A program made the translations under genes and the position numbers. The notes beneath the pieces were generated by a model. That model had not been told where the DNA came from. It ran no database searches and saw nothing but the letters and a program-made list of their open reading frames with translations. A stretch of 64,000 nucleotides of DNA from Ailurus styani (taxonomy: Eukaryota > Chordata > Mammalia > Carnivora > Ailuridae). Below, one piece after another: positions 1-12,307 of this stretch (position 1 is the first letter of the stretch; each line of letters starts with the position of its first letter). The stretch is taken from NCBI GenBank assembly GCA_002007465.1, contig LNAC01000861.1, forward strand, positions 396,458-460,457, given 5' to 3'.

Positions 1-249
1 CTTCTTATTGCCCTGTGAATTACCCTCCTCCCCTTTAAAGTCCCAGGCCCCTATACAGTTCCTTAGCTCAGAATGGCATGTAAGCCTCAATCGCCCAACT
101 TGTCAATGGGTCTCATATTTTTTACAGGGCTCCTATATGTACAAAATTAAACATGTTTTTCTCCTGTTGATCTGCCTTAATATCAATTTGATCAATAGGC
201 CAACCAAAAGAACTCAGAGAGGTAGAGAAAAAAATTTTCCTCCCCTACA
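1..249 (+). mobile_element. 3' part of an old endogenous-retrovirus LTR
   Basis: The stretch ends in the phrase 'CTCAGAGAGGTAGAGAAAAA', followed by a T/C-rich segment and a terminal CA at 248-249. It contains 'CTCCTGTTGATCTGCC'. This wording is typical of the U5 end of gammaretrovirus-like (ERV1) LTRs in mammals. The 5' part lies outside the window, so target duplications cannot be checked. The family is not named with certainty. Confidence 0.45.
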
Positions 250-530
250 ATCACAACCTCCCCTTATTTTTGAAGATCCGATTTCTTTGACTTGTCCTCT
301 GAATCTTTTCCTGAGGATCCTCAGCACTGTTCTGTCCTGCCCAGGAGGTATTTTTCATAAAAGGGTGAGTGTAGCCATAACTGTGAGTGATAGTATACAT
401 ATGTAGAACTCAAGAACTGTGAGCCCTTTGAGGTCAGGGACAATATTCCTTTCTAATTTGAATCCACAGAATCTAGAATGCCTGTTTCATAAAATTACTC
501 AATAAAAGTGAAAGTAACAGATTAAAAAAA
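250..530 (+). mobile_element. L2 LINE 3'-end fragment
   Basis: Positions about 415-515 read like the L2 3' terminus: 'TGTGAGCCCTTTGAGGTCAG' is followed by a 'GGGACAATATTCC'-type phrase and 'ACTCAATAAAAGTGAAAG'. The part before 415 is only assumed to belong to the same copy. It is a strongly diverged, very old non-LTR element. Confidence 0.4.
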
Positions 531-3301
531 ATCAAGAGGCTAAAGTATGAATTCGATCTATTGGGGTACTGTTTATAGTTTAAAGGAGTACTCTCCTTTA
601 GGCAAAACAATTCTATCAATATATGCTGCCTTCAGAGAAAGTGGTTAAAATTTATCATCCATGTATGCACACCTACCAAATCTCTGGTTCCCATGGTAAC
701 TGGACAAGCTTCACATTAGGTATGTAGACACTGTTCCAAAGGGGGGCTGGGGGAGGTGGTGAGTAGAAGTAACTACTGTAGCTAGCATATTCTTTGTTCC
801 CCATGCATAATGCATGCAGATTATGAAGGATTTCACCCCTCAGGATGAGGCACCTATAGCTACAGTTACACTGGTTGCCTTTTAGGATATGCTTGCCTCT
901 AATATACCCAACCTAGCCTTCCAAAGTTGCTTTTCTTCTTGCGTCCTGTGCTCCCTTATGTTTTGGCTGTCGGCAGATCAAGATGAAGGAAAATTGTGGG
1001 GCCAAGGGTTCATTGGTATTTTATTTCTTTAGGAGAGTCTACATAGTGGGTGTAAGTTAGCTTTTGGAGCAGTCAGAGTTTTGCCAAGTGGGTTCCATTG
1101 GTAGAGATTCTCTTATATGTAAAGAGGTAGGAAAGGCTACCTGTAATTAACAAAGATCTTTCTCATTTTCATTGTTACTTATGGCAAATAGGAAATTCAA
1201 AGACACCCACAAGAACCTGTTTTAAAATACAGGTCTTATTATTATTCGGAGATGCTGAGACCAACAGATCAGCAGAGGATTGCCACTGAAAAAAACGTTT
1301 GTTATTTACAGTTCCTAACAGGTTCCTCCTACCATAAGGGGGCCACACAGGGAAATATCAGGTTCTGTAAGGAGGCAGAGGGAATTGGGGGAAAATGTGA
1401 GCAAGAGACTTTACTGTCATTTCTGTGGGAAGAAATGGGTCTGATGGGGCTTAGGTTTGGATAATGTCAGCAAGTTCTGTCTGGGCCACAGGAGCCTGGT
1501 TGTCTTGGCTCTGGCGCTGGGGAATGAAGGCAAGTGGACAGTGGTCCTGACGGTAAGAGTCTGATAGAAGAGGTCACTGGGGGTGTGAAGTTTGGGTTGG
1601 TTGGTTTACATAGGAAAGGTGGACTGACAGAGAAGTCACTTACTATCTCCAGGAACTGGCTAGCCCTGGAAGGAACAGACCCTCCAGGGTCAGCAAGGTC
1701 CCAGATGTCAAAGCAGCAGGATAAAAAATGTGTGTAATACATGACTCTTGACACTCAAACCCAAATAAACTTAGGAAGTTTTCAACTTTGTCAGAGACAA
1801 AATGAAAGATAAGAGAAATGAGCAGAACCGGGTGGACAAAAAGAGAAATATCCCTTCCAAAAAAGTTGTGTTTCTATCTTCCAAAAGGCGTTAGTCAGAG
1901 AGGTCCATGGATAGATGGACAGCTCCATGGACCGATCTGCCACAGGCAACACCAGCACCCCCACCCATTAACCCAGCTGAAGCTGTCAGTCAAGACGTCA
2001 TCTTCTGTGGGGGATCTCTTTTAATTTTATAGGAAAACAGTTGCTATAATATCTTGCAGCCTTTGATTCCTCTGAACATAAACATTAGAAAACCCCGAAT
2101 TTTTTTTTATTAAAAAATAAACTGAAACACCAAAACTTAATGTCCTGGTGGGAGTTTAGTACAATAATAAATGAGTAGATAAAGCTCACCTCAGACATCA
2201 CTTGACTTGATAAGGGTAATTTGCACGTTTCCATTCCATGGCGTCCTTTCTCGGCTGGCATATTTCTTCTCGGCTGTCTGTCCCTTTGGCACCCTGCAAA
2301 GCAGCTGCTTATCTGATTCTTTCTGCACACTCGTTGCTGCTGAGAAAACACATCGCACATCCTGCCTTGCATGTGTTGCCTTGAATTATCTCTCCGTTTT
2401 ACCACTTGCTGGAAAAACTGCATCTCAGCAGTGCCCCAGCTCCCCTGGGAAAGACATCCATCAACACAGACCTGTTTTTCCCCTTAGGTGCCTGTCCATT
2501 TTGGCGCCTCTTATTAAGTCTCATAGGTTCCTATTCATCAAAATCATGCCAAGGAAGCCTTGAATTCTTTCTGAGGTGCATATTCAGCAGAACTCCAAGG
2601 AAGAGCAGACACACACAGACAGCGCTGAAAGAATGTGCAAATTAGGCTACCTATTTTTATTCAAAAGACCCAAAAATACAAAGCCATGAATTGGAGTTTT
2701 AAATAAAACCCATTTCTGACTCATTAGGAGCACCATGCCTACCCTTCTCTGTTATGAACTATCCAAAGTAGCAAGGAAGTTAGTGGTAGGAAAACAAACT
2801 TAGGGTTATCTTAAGGGTTGTAATTCAGTAAGGAAGGATGCAGGGACTTTTGTTTACCTATCTTTCTACCTCCCTCCCTCCCTCCATAGAATACCTAACA
2901 CATTTGAGATAAATGTGAATGGGAAAATGCCACTTGTCATGTTAAAAAGTATCAGAAGTAAAAGATACCATGATGGGAACTGTGACCTGACTGCACCTTT
3001 GAAATCACTTTGAACTGGAGTGTATGTCCAATGTAATAGATTATCTAGGAATTGAACAGTAATTAGGTTTAGGAGGATGTTAATGATTCTACTATTTTTA
3101 GGAGAAATAATTACCTGGCAATAAGGACATGTCTTGCAGATCCATAGTGGCTGGAGGGGGACGTCGTCATCGATGGGAAGCCAGAAGACAGGATGCTTCT
3201 CCTAAGGGGAAAAGGAATAAATACACTTGAACTGCTAATGAAAAAGGCAGAGAGACACCTTCTAGGAGCCACTCTCGTGCATATATGTTCAATCTCTTCT
3301 C
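531..3301. other. No gene or recognised repeat
   Basis: I see no exon-like frame, RNA gene or familiar repeat here. Open frames of up to about 118 codons occur on both strands but overlap each other and show no family motif. A short CCCT run lies at 2869-2886. It is ordinary single-copy-looking sequence. Confidence 0.5.
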
Positions 3302-3317
3302 AGAATATGCCCGCCTT

Positions 3318-3525
3318 GGGCGCCTGGGTGGCTCAGTGGGTTAAAGCCTCTGCTTTCGGCTCAGGTCATGATCTCAGGGTCCTGGGATCGAGGCCCGCAT
3401 CGGGCTCTCTGCTCAGCAGGGAGCCTGCTTCCTCCTCTCCCTGTCTTTCTGCCTGCCTCTCTGCCTACTTGTAATCTCTCTCTCTGTGTCAAATAAATAA
3501 ATAAAATCTTTAAAAAAAAAAAAAA
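3318..3525 (+). mobile_element. Young mustelid-type CAN-SINE with a perfect 17-bp target duplication
   Basis: This is a full-length tRNA-Lys-derived SINE. The head has pol III A-box-like (TGGCTCAGTGGG) and B-box-like (GGATCGAGGCC) motifs. A CT-rich body, AAATAAATAAATAAAATCTT and a poly(A) tail follow. The 17-bp flanking repeat AGAATATGCCCGCCTTG at 3302-3318 and 3526-3542 is identical, which points to recent L1-driven insertion. Confidence 0.95.
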
Positions 3526-3672
3526 AGAATATGCCCGCCTTGATTGGAGGCTCAATGATGAGGCAGAAACAGAGCTGTGTGCCAGGACAGGTGAGCATAA
3601 TTCCTATGGTTGTCAGGTGCAAAGTTTCTAAAGTCCCTGTACTTAGCCATTGACATAAAGAATGGTTTTGTT

Positions 3673-3870
3673 GGCGTACCCGGGTGGCTCAGTTGTTAAG
3701 TGCCTGCCTTCTGCTCAGGTTATGATCCCAGGGTCTGGGGATCGAGCCCTGCATCAAACCCCGCCGAGCGAGGAGCCTGCTTCTCCCTCTCCCTCTGTCT
3801 GATGTTCCCCCTACTGGTGCACACTCTCTCTGTCAAATAAATAAATAAATTTTTTAAAATTAAAAAAAAA
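3673..3870 (+). mobile_element. Older CAN-SINE
   Basis: The head is GGCGTACCCGGGTGGCTCAG and the tail has AAATAAATAAAT followed by A-rich sequence. The core uses the 'TTAAGTGCCTGCC' form found in bears and other arctoids, so it is older than the neighbouring copy. Flanks AAAGAATGGTTTTG and AAAGAATAGTTTTTG form a slightly decayed target duplication. Confidence 0.92.
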
Positions 3871-4013
3871 AAAGAATAGTTTTTGTCTATAGCGGAAGAG
3901 TGGTATCAAACTATACGTATGAAAGGACTGTGATTCTTCAGGAAACAAAGGAACAGAGAAAAGAAAGTTTCAAATGGGAGAAGAGGTGGATATCATTTTG
4001 GCTCTCTCTTTGG

Positions 4014-4085
4014 GCAAAGTTTGAAGATTGCTTTCTATCCCTAATACTATCTTTGGCCATAGAATGTTACCTTGATAAATGAGGA
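4014..4085. repeat. Copy A of an unclassified 72-bp paralogous segment
   Basis: It aligns without gaps to 5172-5243 at roughly 83% identity by eye. Shared blocks include GCAAAGTTTG and AGATTGCTTTCTAT. The flanking sequence diverges on both sides. I do not recognise the family. It could be a fragment of an old dispersed repeat. Confidence 0.6.
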
Positions 4086-4297
4086 GACAAGCATTGGCTA
4101 TGGTGCCAAAGATGCCCTTTGAGGGACCAAATAAAAGAAGCATAGAGAATGCAGCTGGGTCTCCGAGGAGAAAGAGAAGAGAAGCTCCAAAGAGAGGCAA
4201 ATCTAACAGTTTTCTCCCCCATTTTGATATAACCTGGTTTTTCTAGAATTTGTTTTTTCGCTGTGGTTTTGAGACAATACACTCTCCATTATGTTCT

Positions 4298-4488
4298 TTT
4301 TTTCCTCTTTTTTAAGATTTTATTTATTTATTTGAGAGAGAGAGCAGGAACACACAGAGGGACAGAGAGAGAGGGAGAAGCAGATTCCCTGATGAGCAGG
4401 GAGGCAGATGTGGAGCTCTATCCTCGGACTCTGGGATCATGACCTGAGCTGAAGGCAGACCCTTAATGACTGAGCCACCCAGGCACCC
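4298..4488 (-). mobile_element. CAN-SINE, antisense
   Basis: The poly(T)/AAGATTTTATTTATTTATTT start and the TGAGCCACCCAGGCACCCC end mark a complete antisense copy. The tail contains an interrupted poly(T). Target duplication CTCCATTATGTTCTT (4283-4297) against CTCCATCATGTTCTT (4489-4503) has one mismatch. Confidence 0.93.
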
Positions 4489-5171
4489 CTCCATCATGTT
4501 CTTAAAGACAACATTGGATATTGGCTGCACATGGAGGGGCTCCAGCCCCGAGATAATCAGTGAAGATGGCCTCTGCCTGGACCACCTGATTTTCATCAGT
4601 TCTGCCATGGGCTGTGCTTTCTGGAAATATATATGTTGTAATTATTTAGGTTACTAAGGAGCAAATATAGTATTTATAAATAAAGAGCCTATGAGATGGA
4701 ATTTGAGATTCTAAAACGAAGTCAAAAAGGAAAGAATTGGAAGAGATTGTTTCACTGATTATATTCATATAGGTTTAAAAGATTAATGTTTGAATGTGTA
4801 CCTGTATCCTCCCTACCCAGAACATAGTCTGTGCTCCAAGATTATCTAGCTCAGTTGTAAAGATATTTGTGCATTTAAAATTTTTACACTTTTTTCATAT
4901 TGCACTAGATAAAAATGGGTGAGAAAAAAAGGCAAAAACATTGGCAGAAAGATCCTGAAGGCCAGAAAAATGGTCTCTGGGCATAAACTTCCTTTTCCTT
5001 TCCTTCAATTTATGCTGGCGAAAAGTTACCTTAGAAGAGTGGCCCCTAAGGAGCCTTGGGTGTCTGAGGATCTCTGACTCAATTCAGGTGTACGTTCAAA
5101 TCCCTCACCCATCTCCTCACAAACATCCCCGGATGTGCAGCAAACGTCTTGTAATCTGTGCCTTTCGTTGA

Positions 5172-5243
5172 GCAAAGTTTGCAGATTGCTTTCTATACCT
5201 ACTACCCTCTTTGGTGATAGAATTTTACCGGGATAAACAAGAC
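5172..5243. repeat. Copy B of an unclassified 72-bp paralogous segment
   Basis: This is the partner of 4014-4085. About 70 bp upstream, GTTCAAATCC (5094-5103) resembles a pol III B box. That might indicate a tRNA-derived SINE body, but no convincing A box or poly(A) tail was seen. The rest of 4504-5687 shows no recognised feature. Confidence 0.55.
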
Positions 5244-5687
5244 AGAGTTCTTCTGCACTCCAGGTAAAACAAAGTTTCCTGTCAGAACTGCAGATTATTC
5301 TGCCATCGGACATTTTCCATCCTCCCGTCAAATGGCCTCTCACTCTGGACAGTGTGTTCCACTGTCAGCCGAGTCACTCAAGGGCCCTAGAAGCCCGCAG
5401 CTGCAGGACCGGTCCTTCTCAGGCCTTCTGTGTTCTCACTTCCTCCAGGAGGAGCTTCTGAATGACCCCAGTGCTTCCCACCAGCTCAGAAATTGCAGTT
5501 CCATGTTTCTTTCAAATCTAATTGCAGAAGTTTTTCATGTTGGCTGTTCTCTCACAGAAATGTCAGAAATTCAAGATTCACAAGAGAACACTTACTTTTT
5601 GATGGAGTCACTTTCAGGAAAAGGATTAGGATAGCGATTTGCCATTTCAGCCCACAGACTTTCAGAGGAGTGCCTGAGAAAAATCTT

Positions 5688-5802
5688 TAAAAAAAAAAAA
5701 GATTTTATTTATTTATTTGAGAGAGAGAGTGAGAGGGAGAGAACAAGAGCAGAGGAAGGGGCAGAGGCAGAGGGAAAGGCAGACTCCCAACTGAGCAGGG
5801 AG
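5688..5802 (-). mobile_element. 5'-truncated CAN-SINE, antisense
   Basis: The antisense tail (poly(T), GATTTTATTTATTTATTT, GAGA run) and the body up to CTGAGCAGGGAGG are present. The tRNA-like head is missing. Truncation removes the internal pol III promoter, so this copy cannot be a source element. Confidence 0.85.
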
Positions 5803-5853
5803 GTGAGAGGCAAGGTCTTTTGGAAAAAAATTTTTATTAAGGTTGCTCAGGCT

Positions 5854-6031
5854 GGGGCGCCTGGGTGGCTCAGTGGGTTAGAGCCTCTGCCTTCGGCTCA
5901 GGTCATGATCTCAGGGTCCTGGGATCCAGCCCTGAATGGGGCTCCCTGTTCGTCGGGGAGCCTGCTTCTATCTCTGCCTACTTGTGCTCTCTCTCTCTGT
6001 CAAATAAATAAATAAAATCTTAAAAAAAAAA
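5854..6031 (+). mobile_element. Young mustelid-type CAN-SINE
   Basis: The head GGGGCGCCTGGGTGGCTCAG is followed by TGGGTTAGAGCCTCTGCC. The body lacks one CT-rich block, and it ends in AAATAAATAAATAAAATCTT plus poly(A). A short flanking repeat around TTGCTCA supports insertion. Confidence 0.93.
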
Positions 6032-6043
6032 AGATTGCTCAAA

Positions 6044-7499
6044 GCATGTTCATAGAACTTTATTATTACTTTTTCCTTTAGAACCTTATTTTAAGACTTT
6101 TAGGGCTGTAGGTCATTGGAAGGAGACCCAAGATTTTCTTATTTTATGTGAATGTGTTGCGGTGGTGAATGTGTGTGTCTGAATGTGACTGTGTTCAATT
6201 CATTTGCAGATGAAGGCATTTAAGACACTCTGCTTATCTAAGTGATAATCTCTTTGTGGGATTTGCAAAACTTGGAAAGCAAGAACTAGCTCTTAAATCG
6301 CTATTTTGTAAAAAGTTGATCCAGGCATAAACACGAAAGGTTTGATACAAAACCTGCCAGTTGCCTTCCAGCGAGCTCCTGTGCACATTCACATACACAC
6401 ATGCAGACTCCAGAGGGAACCCTGCTTCCAGTGGTCAGAACTAATTTGGAGAATGCTGATTTTTAATTTGTCATTCAGTATGCAGCCCCGCCATGGTGTG
6501 AATAGCTGGGCAGGAGGGACGCACCACCCTCCCGGCCCCTGCTGGCTGGTAACACAGTAGAAGCAAAGAGAAAAATGAGTCCAAAAGAAAAAGAAGGAGC
6601 AGCAGGGGTTCTGGATTTCCAAATCCGCTCAGGTTCCAAGATCCTGTGTTTTGATAAAGAGCCTCAGGAGACTAATAGACGCTGTATTTTCAATCTCATT
6701 TGTAGGATTTTTCCGTTTGTTTTTGTTCTTTGTTTTGTGTTTTGGTTTTTCATCATAGACATTTTTGCTCTTGTCTGAGAAAATTACGGCATAAAACTTT
6801 TAGGAACTTAACATCAAAGCTTGAGCTGAGTGAAGGGCAGAAATTTAGCAGGCAACCCACCAGTCTGAAGGTATTGTTTGGACTTACAAAAATACAGGAA
6901 GATAGGGAAACCTCTGGAAAGAGAAAATGTTTTGTCTGTTTTCTCCTGAATTACCCAGTATCACCTTCCTAATTATAATCCTTTTATTTGAAAAATGATT
7001 TTTTAATCAGCACTTGTTTATATCAAATTATACCTGCATGTGGTTCAAAGCTCCAAATTATTTCTTTCTATAAGGCTTGTTACAAAAAACAGCATTTTGA
7101 CCTTCTCCCTTTTTTAATTCTCCAAGAGCAGCACTTTTCAACTCTTCAACTGATGTTCTTTGAATTTACCTACGTATCTCTAAAGAACATGCATTTACTT
7201 CTGCTTAATTTTTCAGTTTTAGGTATTATCAATCAACTCCCTGCTATGAGAGATTAGCTGTCTTTGATCGTTGCCTCCCCTCAATACAGACATACATTAT
7301 AGCCCTCTTGTTCCCACAATCTCCCAATATACTTGTATTATGATTTTGGTTACAGTATTCTATGTTCATATTATGACCGAGCAATTCACTCCACAGCTAG
7401 ACCATGACTGCTTTTATTTTCCTCCACACCATGTTTTCCTTTCCTGGAGTTAATAATTATTTTCCCTTTTTATTCCTTTGCTGATTTTTCTGTTCTGTG

Positions 7500-7500
<1 letters not shown>
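6044..7500. other. No gene or recognised repeat
   Basis: The sequence is AT-rich with no convincing exon, RNA gene or transposon. Open frames are short, and several are T-rich with hydrophobic translations that have no family features. Confidence 0.45.

Positions 7501-7501
<1 letters not shown>

Positions 7502-7550
<49 letters not shown>
7502..7550. repeat. (GT)n microsatellite, about 24 units
   Basis: An uninterrupted GT dinucleotide run directly precedes a SINE. It can form Z-DNA and is likely to be length-polymorphic. Confidence 0.98.
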
Positions 7551-7552
<2 letters not shown>

Positions 7553-7571
7553 AATTAAGAATGAATCTTGA

Positions 7572-7735
7572 GGGGTGCCTGGGCAGCTCAGTCAGTTTGG
7601 TATAAGACTCTTGATTTCAGCTCAGGTCATGATGTCAAGGTCATGGGATCAAGCCTCACATCGGTTTCCATGACTTGGAGTCTGCTTGTCCCTCTCCCTC
7701 CCCCCGACCCTCCACCCCAACTTGTCCTCTCTCTC

Positions 7736-7782
<47 letters not shown>

Positions 7783-7793
7783 TTTAAAATAAA
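7572..7793 (+). mobile_element. Older CAN-SINE with expanded AAAT tail
   Basis: The head GGGGTGCCTGGGCAGCTCAG and the 'AGACTCTTGATTTCAGCTCA' core are the older caniform form. The tail has grown into an (AAAT)n tract at about 7737-7780. Flanks AATCTTGA and AACCTTGA suggest an eroded target duplication. Confidence 0.9.
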
Positions 7794-8264
7794 AAGAACC
7801 TTGAACCTCTCATAGAGTGGTAAATCTCTACACGAGTAAATCTTTGTTTAACACATTAAGTGTTCTATCAGTTTCATATTTTTGAAGAAATCTTTCCTGG
7901 AATTTCCTTATTTGCTCTTATGTGATTGTTATACAGTTATCATCTTGCCATCCCTCTTCATTATTACCCTGGTAGTTTCCTTTGCTTCTCTTTGTATTGG
8001 ATTTCCTATTTTCCTGAATCCCCATGCTTTCTTCCTCTTTTGATTATTTGCTTAATTTGCTTAATGGGATATATTTTTTTTCAGTATCTTCTCAAGAAAG
8101 AGTGTATAAGATGTAAATTTTCAAGACAATATTTATGCCTGCCTAAAAGTGGCTTTATTCTATCTTCACGTTTAGTTGCTAACTTAGCTAAGTATAACAT
8201 TTTAGAGAATCATATGATAGTATGGGAATTAATTTTTTTTTAAAAAGCAGGATAATCCCCAGAG

Positions 8265-8585
8265 GTAACAGGCAGCTTGTGCTAAGCTCTGCTGCAATAA
8301 CAAACCACCCTCAAAATCTCATTCATTTTACAACAATAGTTTATTTCTCACTCAACATTATATACTGTCAGCAATGAGTCTTCTGTAATTGGGACTCATG
8401 TGCCTTCCTCACATCAAGATCCAGGAAGAAGTAGCAGTTCCTGTCTGAGACCCACCATTTTTGTGGCCGGGAAAAGAGTACCAAGGTTGGTGGTATCTTA
8501 TGACTCTTGAAGCTTTTGCTCAAATGTCATTGACCAAAGACCGGCCATGTCAAGGGTTGCAATGGAGTGGGTAACTGCATTTCTC
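8265..8585 (-). mobile_element. Old LTR-like interspersed repeat, antisense
   Basis: Phrases such as 'TAACAAACCACCCTCAAAAT', 'TTTATTTCTCACTC' and 'CAATGGAGTGGGTAACTGC' fit antisense copies of old MaLR/ERVL-type LTRs. It is strongly diverged, and the family is not assigned. Confidence 0.35.
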
Positions 8586-10469
8586 ACACAGCAAGATAAT
8601 ACAAGTTATTTATCAACTGGAGGGAATTTATTATCTTCTTACAGGAAAGGGAGTAAATAATTAGGAAAAATATTACAACTACACAGATAGAGTTCATGGT
8701 GGGGACTTTTATATTTGTCTTCAGGGAAGACTTTTTATAGCCCGTTTTTTTTTTTTTTAAGAGCTTTTTAAAGAGCAGTAAAATGGGTGAGTAGTACTTC
8801 ATATTTAACTTCCTCCATTTATTTACCTGTGTGTTATTCTTATGCTATGAGTATGGTGAGAAGACCATGTTGATGTTTGCTACTACTAAATCATAGAGAA
8901 ATATTTTCAAATTTAGAATGAACTATTGGGACCATTTTGTATAAACCATTGATTAGGTACAAATTACTAGATTGAAAATCCTGGCTTTGTTTCAATTCCC
9001 TAAATTACATGTTGGAGTTTAGATTACTCATACAAAAAACAGGGATACTGAATCAATTGATTCACCAGGCTATTTTGAGAATTAAATTAAAGACCATAAT
9101 ATACTCAAAGAAACATAGCCAAGTTTCCAAATTATTAGGTATCTCTGCATATTAGTCAAATGTGAATTTCTCTAGGTTATGAATCAATAGAAGCTCAACA
9201 TTATAGACAGAATAAGTGTGTATTAGCTAAGTATATATTAGCTCTAAACCTCATTTATTAGAGACAGTATTTATTATCATTATTAGTAGGCTAAGAAAAT
9301 GCATTTTTACTTACAGCCAGCATGCTCATTGTTAACCCACATAAGGACAGATTTGCAGAAATAAATGCTGAGTCAAATGTTGACTTAAAAGAAGGCCAAT
9401 GAATGCTTTTCAACCTGCTTCTGATTTCTATTTGCATACGTGGTCCATACCAATTTTTTATAAACATTTGGCACTTGAGACTGTGCATATGTTCATAGTC
9501 GTCATCATTGAGTAGATTGTGAAATCTCCTCCTATCTCATGATAGGCCATTTTGGCTTCCAGCCAATTGTGTTTGGTCCTAGTGGGCAGCCTGAGGAAGC
9601 TCCCAGGGCTATGGAGGCAATGTTGACTTAAATCAATCTGTGATGCAAGATGGTGATTTCCAAACAGGTCCCATCACATAATGTAAAGTTAGATTTTATT
9701 TTTGAAATTGGTAGAAGTCAGAGGAACTTTACTACTTTTGTGTAAACTTTTCCTCTAACAACTTTAATTTTAGAAAACTCAAGTTTTGACCTCCGAACGT
9801 ACTTTGGGGTCATTGGAAAAGAAGGCCCTAGCTTAGAGCATATTGCTATCTTGGTAATATCAAAGATGAGTCATGTCTGATAGTACACTAATGGCTATTG
9901 CTGCCCCTCAGCACTTCCCCAAGAGAACCGTATTTCCTGGGTGGGAATGATGAAGCTGTTATTTATAGTTTACAATCTCCATAAGGCACTGTCAACAGAT
10001 ATAAGCTCTATTCCTTGATTCATAGGTACTCCCTCTCTCATCCTCTCTCTTTCTCCCTTTCTTTCTCTCTTCCCACCCCCCTTCTCTTTCTGTCACTTTT
10101 TTTTTTCCTGAAGGAATTCATATTGGTCTCTATCTTCTCTTCTGATATCTGTCCCTATGTTTGAAGTGACAGCAAACAATGCAGAACTTAACAGCTGCAT
10201 AAAGACCATATTCAAGTCAGGATCAAAAGTCACTTACCCTTAATATTTTTCTTTCCAATAGAAACCTAGACTTAATAGTTCCGGGGTGGGGGGGAGAATT
10301 ACATTGCTGAAAACTAAAAATATATTAACTCTTGAGAAATAACTCTCCAAAGCCTCAGATGTTTATTGTTATTTAATCTAAAATGCTGAAGATGAATATG
10401 TACGAATGAAAGGGTGCTAAATAGGTCCTCAAGGACTGTGGATTTTGTTTTTTGTTTTTTTTTTTTTTT
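8586..10469. other. Mostly unannotated; possible MIR trace and a pyrimidine tract
   Basis: A weak MIR-like pattern lies near 8975-9130 (GGGATACTGAATC and GAGAATTAAATTAAAG). A C/T-rich low-complexity tract covers about 10027-10107. I see nothing gene-like. Confidence 0.4.
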
Positions 10470-10903
10470 AGCTTCCTAGGGCTGCCATAACAAATGACCA
10501 GAAATTGAGCAGCTTTAAAATAACAGAAATATTATCTTTCACACTAATGGAGGCTACAAGTACACAGTCAAAATGCTGATAGGGCTGAACGTACTCCAGA
10601 GGCTCTAGTAAAGAATCCTTCCATTCCTCTACCAGCTTTCTGAGGCTCTTGGTGATCCTTGGCTTGTGGCCACATCTCTCTCTGCTCCATCTTTGCATTG
10701 TCTCCTCCTCTCTCTCTCAAAATTCCCTCTGCCTCTCTCTTATGAAGATATGTGCGATTGCATGTAGGGCCCACCCAGATCATCCAGACAGCTGCTTCTC
10801 TCAAGACTGGTCACTTAATCACATCCTTTGCTGAATCAGATGCCATGATGACAGTGATTTGGCATGGATGTCTTCTGGCAGGCCTTTGTTCAGCTGACCA
10901 CAG
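10470..10903 (-). mobile_element. MLT1-type MaLR LTR, antisense
   Basis: It opens with TAGCTTCCTAGGGCTGCCAT and AACAAATGACCA. It continues with the 'GGCTCTTGGTGATCC' and 'CCTTGGCTTGTGGCCAC' phrases and closes at CAGCTGACCACAG. That is the antisense order of an MLT1 LTR. It is a solo LTR with heavy divergence. Confidence 0.8.
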
Positions 10904-12229
10904 TTCTTATTCTAGTGCTCCTGGATATAAAGTCAAAGGAGGATTTTCTTTTTGGGGGGGGCACCTAAAGCTCTGGAGAACTCTTCCCAATGGGCTTAAA
11001 ACATCCTCTGTTACGAGGGAGATTTCATCCACTTAAGTGCTGTCTGACATTATTAGTCTTCACTCTTCCCCTGGCTCCCCTGACTCCTTCAAACTTGTTT
11101 TCTAACATGGACTATATGGATTTTCCAGAGGCAATGTCTCCTCTTTCACATTCAATTAAGTCAGTTATCAACGACATTTATTCTAAACACATGCAGAGAG
11201 TCGTGGTCATCCCAGATCTAAGGGAGCACGCAATCTGACACGTACGGATGGATTATAGTCCCTCCTGGGATCTGCCAGGACCAGTTCCCTTCAATATTTG
11301 GTTGCTGAGGGCTTTGCTGACTCCCTTTGGGTCTCAGAGACTTTTACGTAAATGGTCTTGCTGTTTAGGGATGTTCACTGCAATTTGATTTTGCCTTCTG
11401 GTCTCCATTTTTCAAGGGTGAACAAGGAAGGTAAATTAGTAGGTATGAGAGGAAATAGAGAAGAAAAGATGACACTTGTCTCTCTTTCCCGTCACAGTGG
11501 TAGGAACAATTAGAACAATTGGGATGTGTGTCCACGTACTCTATTATAATCTCTTGTACCTGCAGTAACTGTGTCCTGAACATTAAGTTCAGAACTAGCC
11601 TGATTTTTGGAGTTCCTGCCTGCACAAGACTTGGTGTAGAGCTGTCAGTTCTTTTCCTGGGGATTACCACATCCAGTATCTACTCCTCAATTCATAAGAG
11701 CTTCCTGCTTATTTGCCCTCTGCTCCTTCTTGACAGACTCAGTCCCTCTTTACTCCAAACCGCAGAATGAATTATTTGTGCCCCGACCCATTGCCAGGAA
11801 TCAGCCTGACAAGGATTTAAATGAAATGACTACAACAAAGGCATGATCTCTGGTTGATTTGCTCTGAAATGGAGTAGAGTAAAAATCAAGTACAGAGCAT
11901 AATGTAATGTTCAGGTGGGTAGCTATATGTATCAACCATTCTGTCCACCTGTCCCTGTTTTTCATGACCTTGCTGCAGAGAACTTATAGAGTGTATACGG
12001 ATAGATTATCTTATATCCTGGAAAGATTATTCAAATTTCATGCCTTATATCCAGCCTGTGCCTAACTTTTTTTTTTTTTAACCAGCACCAACCCTTCCCC
12101 TCTATATCACAAGGCAAAAAAATAAATAAATAAAAAATAAAAAGAAAAGTAAAGAAAAACATTGGGTTGCTCATAGCGGATACATTCAAAGTCCACCTAC
12201 AAAGGCTTATTTCCAGGAAAATCAATCAA
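10904..12229. other. No gene or recognised repeat
   Basis: No family-specific motif was found on either strand. A T/A-rich patch at 12067-12160 precedes the GAAA microsatellite. The overlapping frames of about 80-100 codons on both strands look like chance. Confidence 0.45.
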
Positions 12230-12253
12230 AGAAAGAAAGAAAGAAAGAGAGAG

Positions 12254-12307
<54 letters not shown>

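Noticed and set aside
1332..1345. CTCF-like motif CCATAAGGGGGCCA, and a weaker one near 21090
   Set aside because: Several mismatches to the core consensus and no way to test occupancy from sequence alone.
3318..3430. tRNA genes in the CAN-SINE heads
   Set aside because: The A- and B-box-like motifs belong to the tRNA-Lys-derived SINE head. No cloverleaf or anticodon stem is intact.
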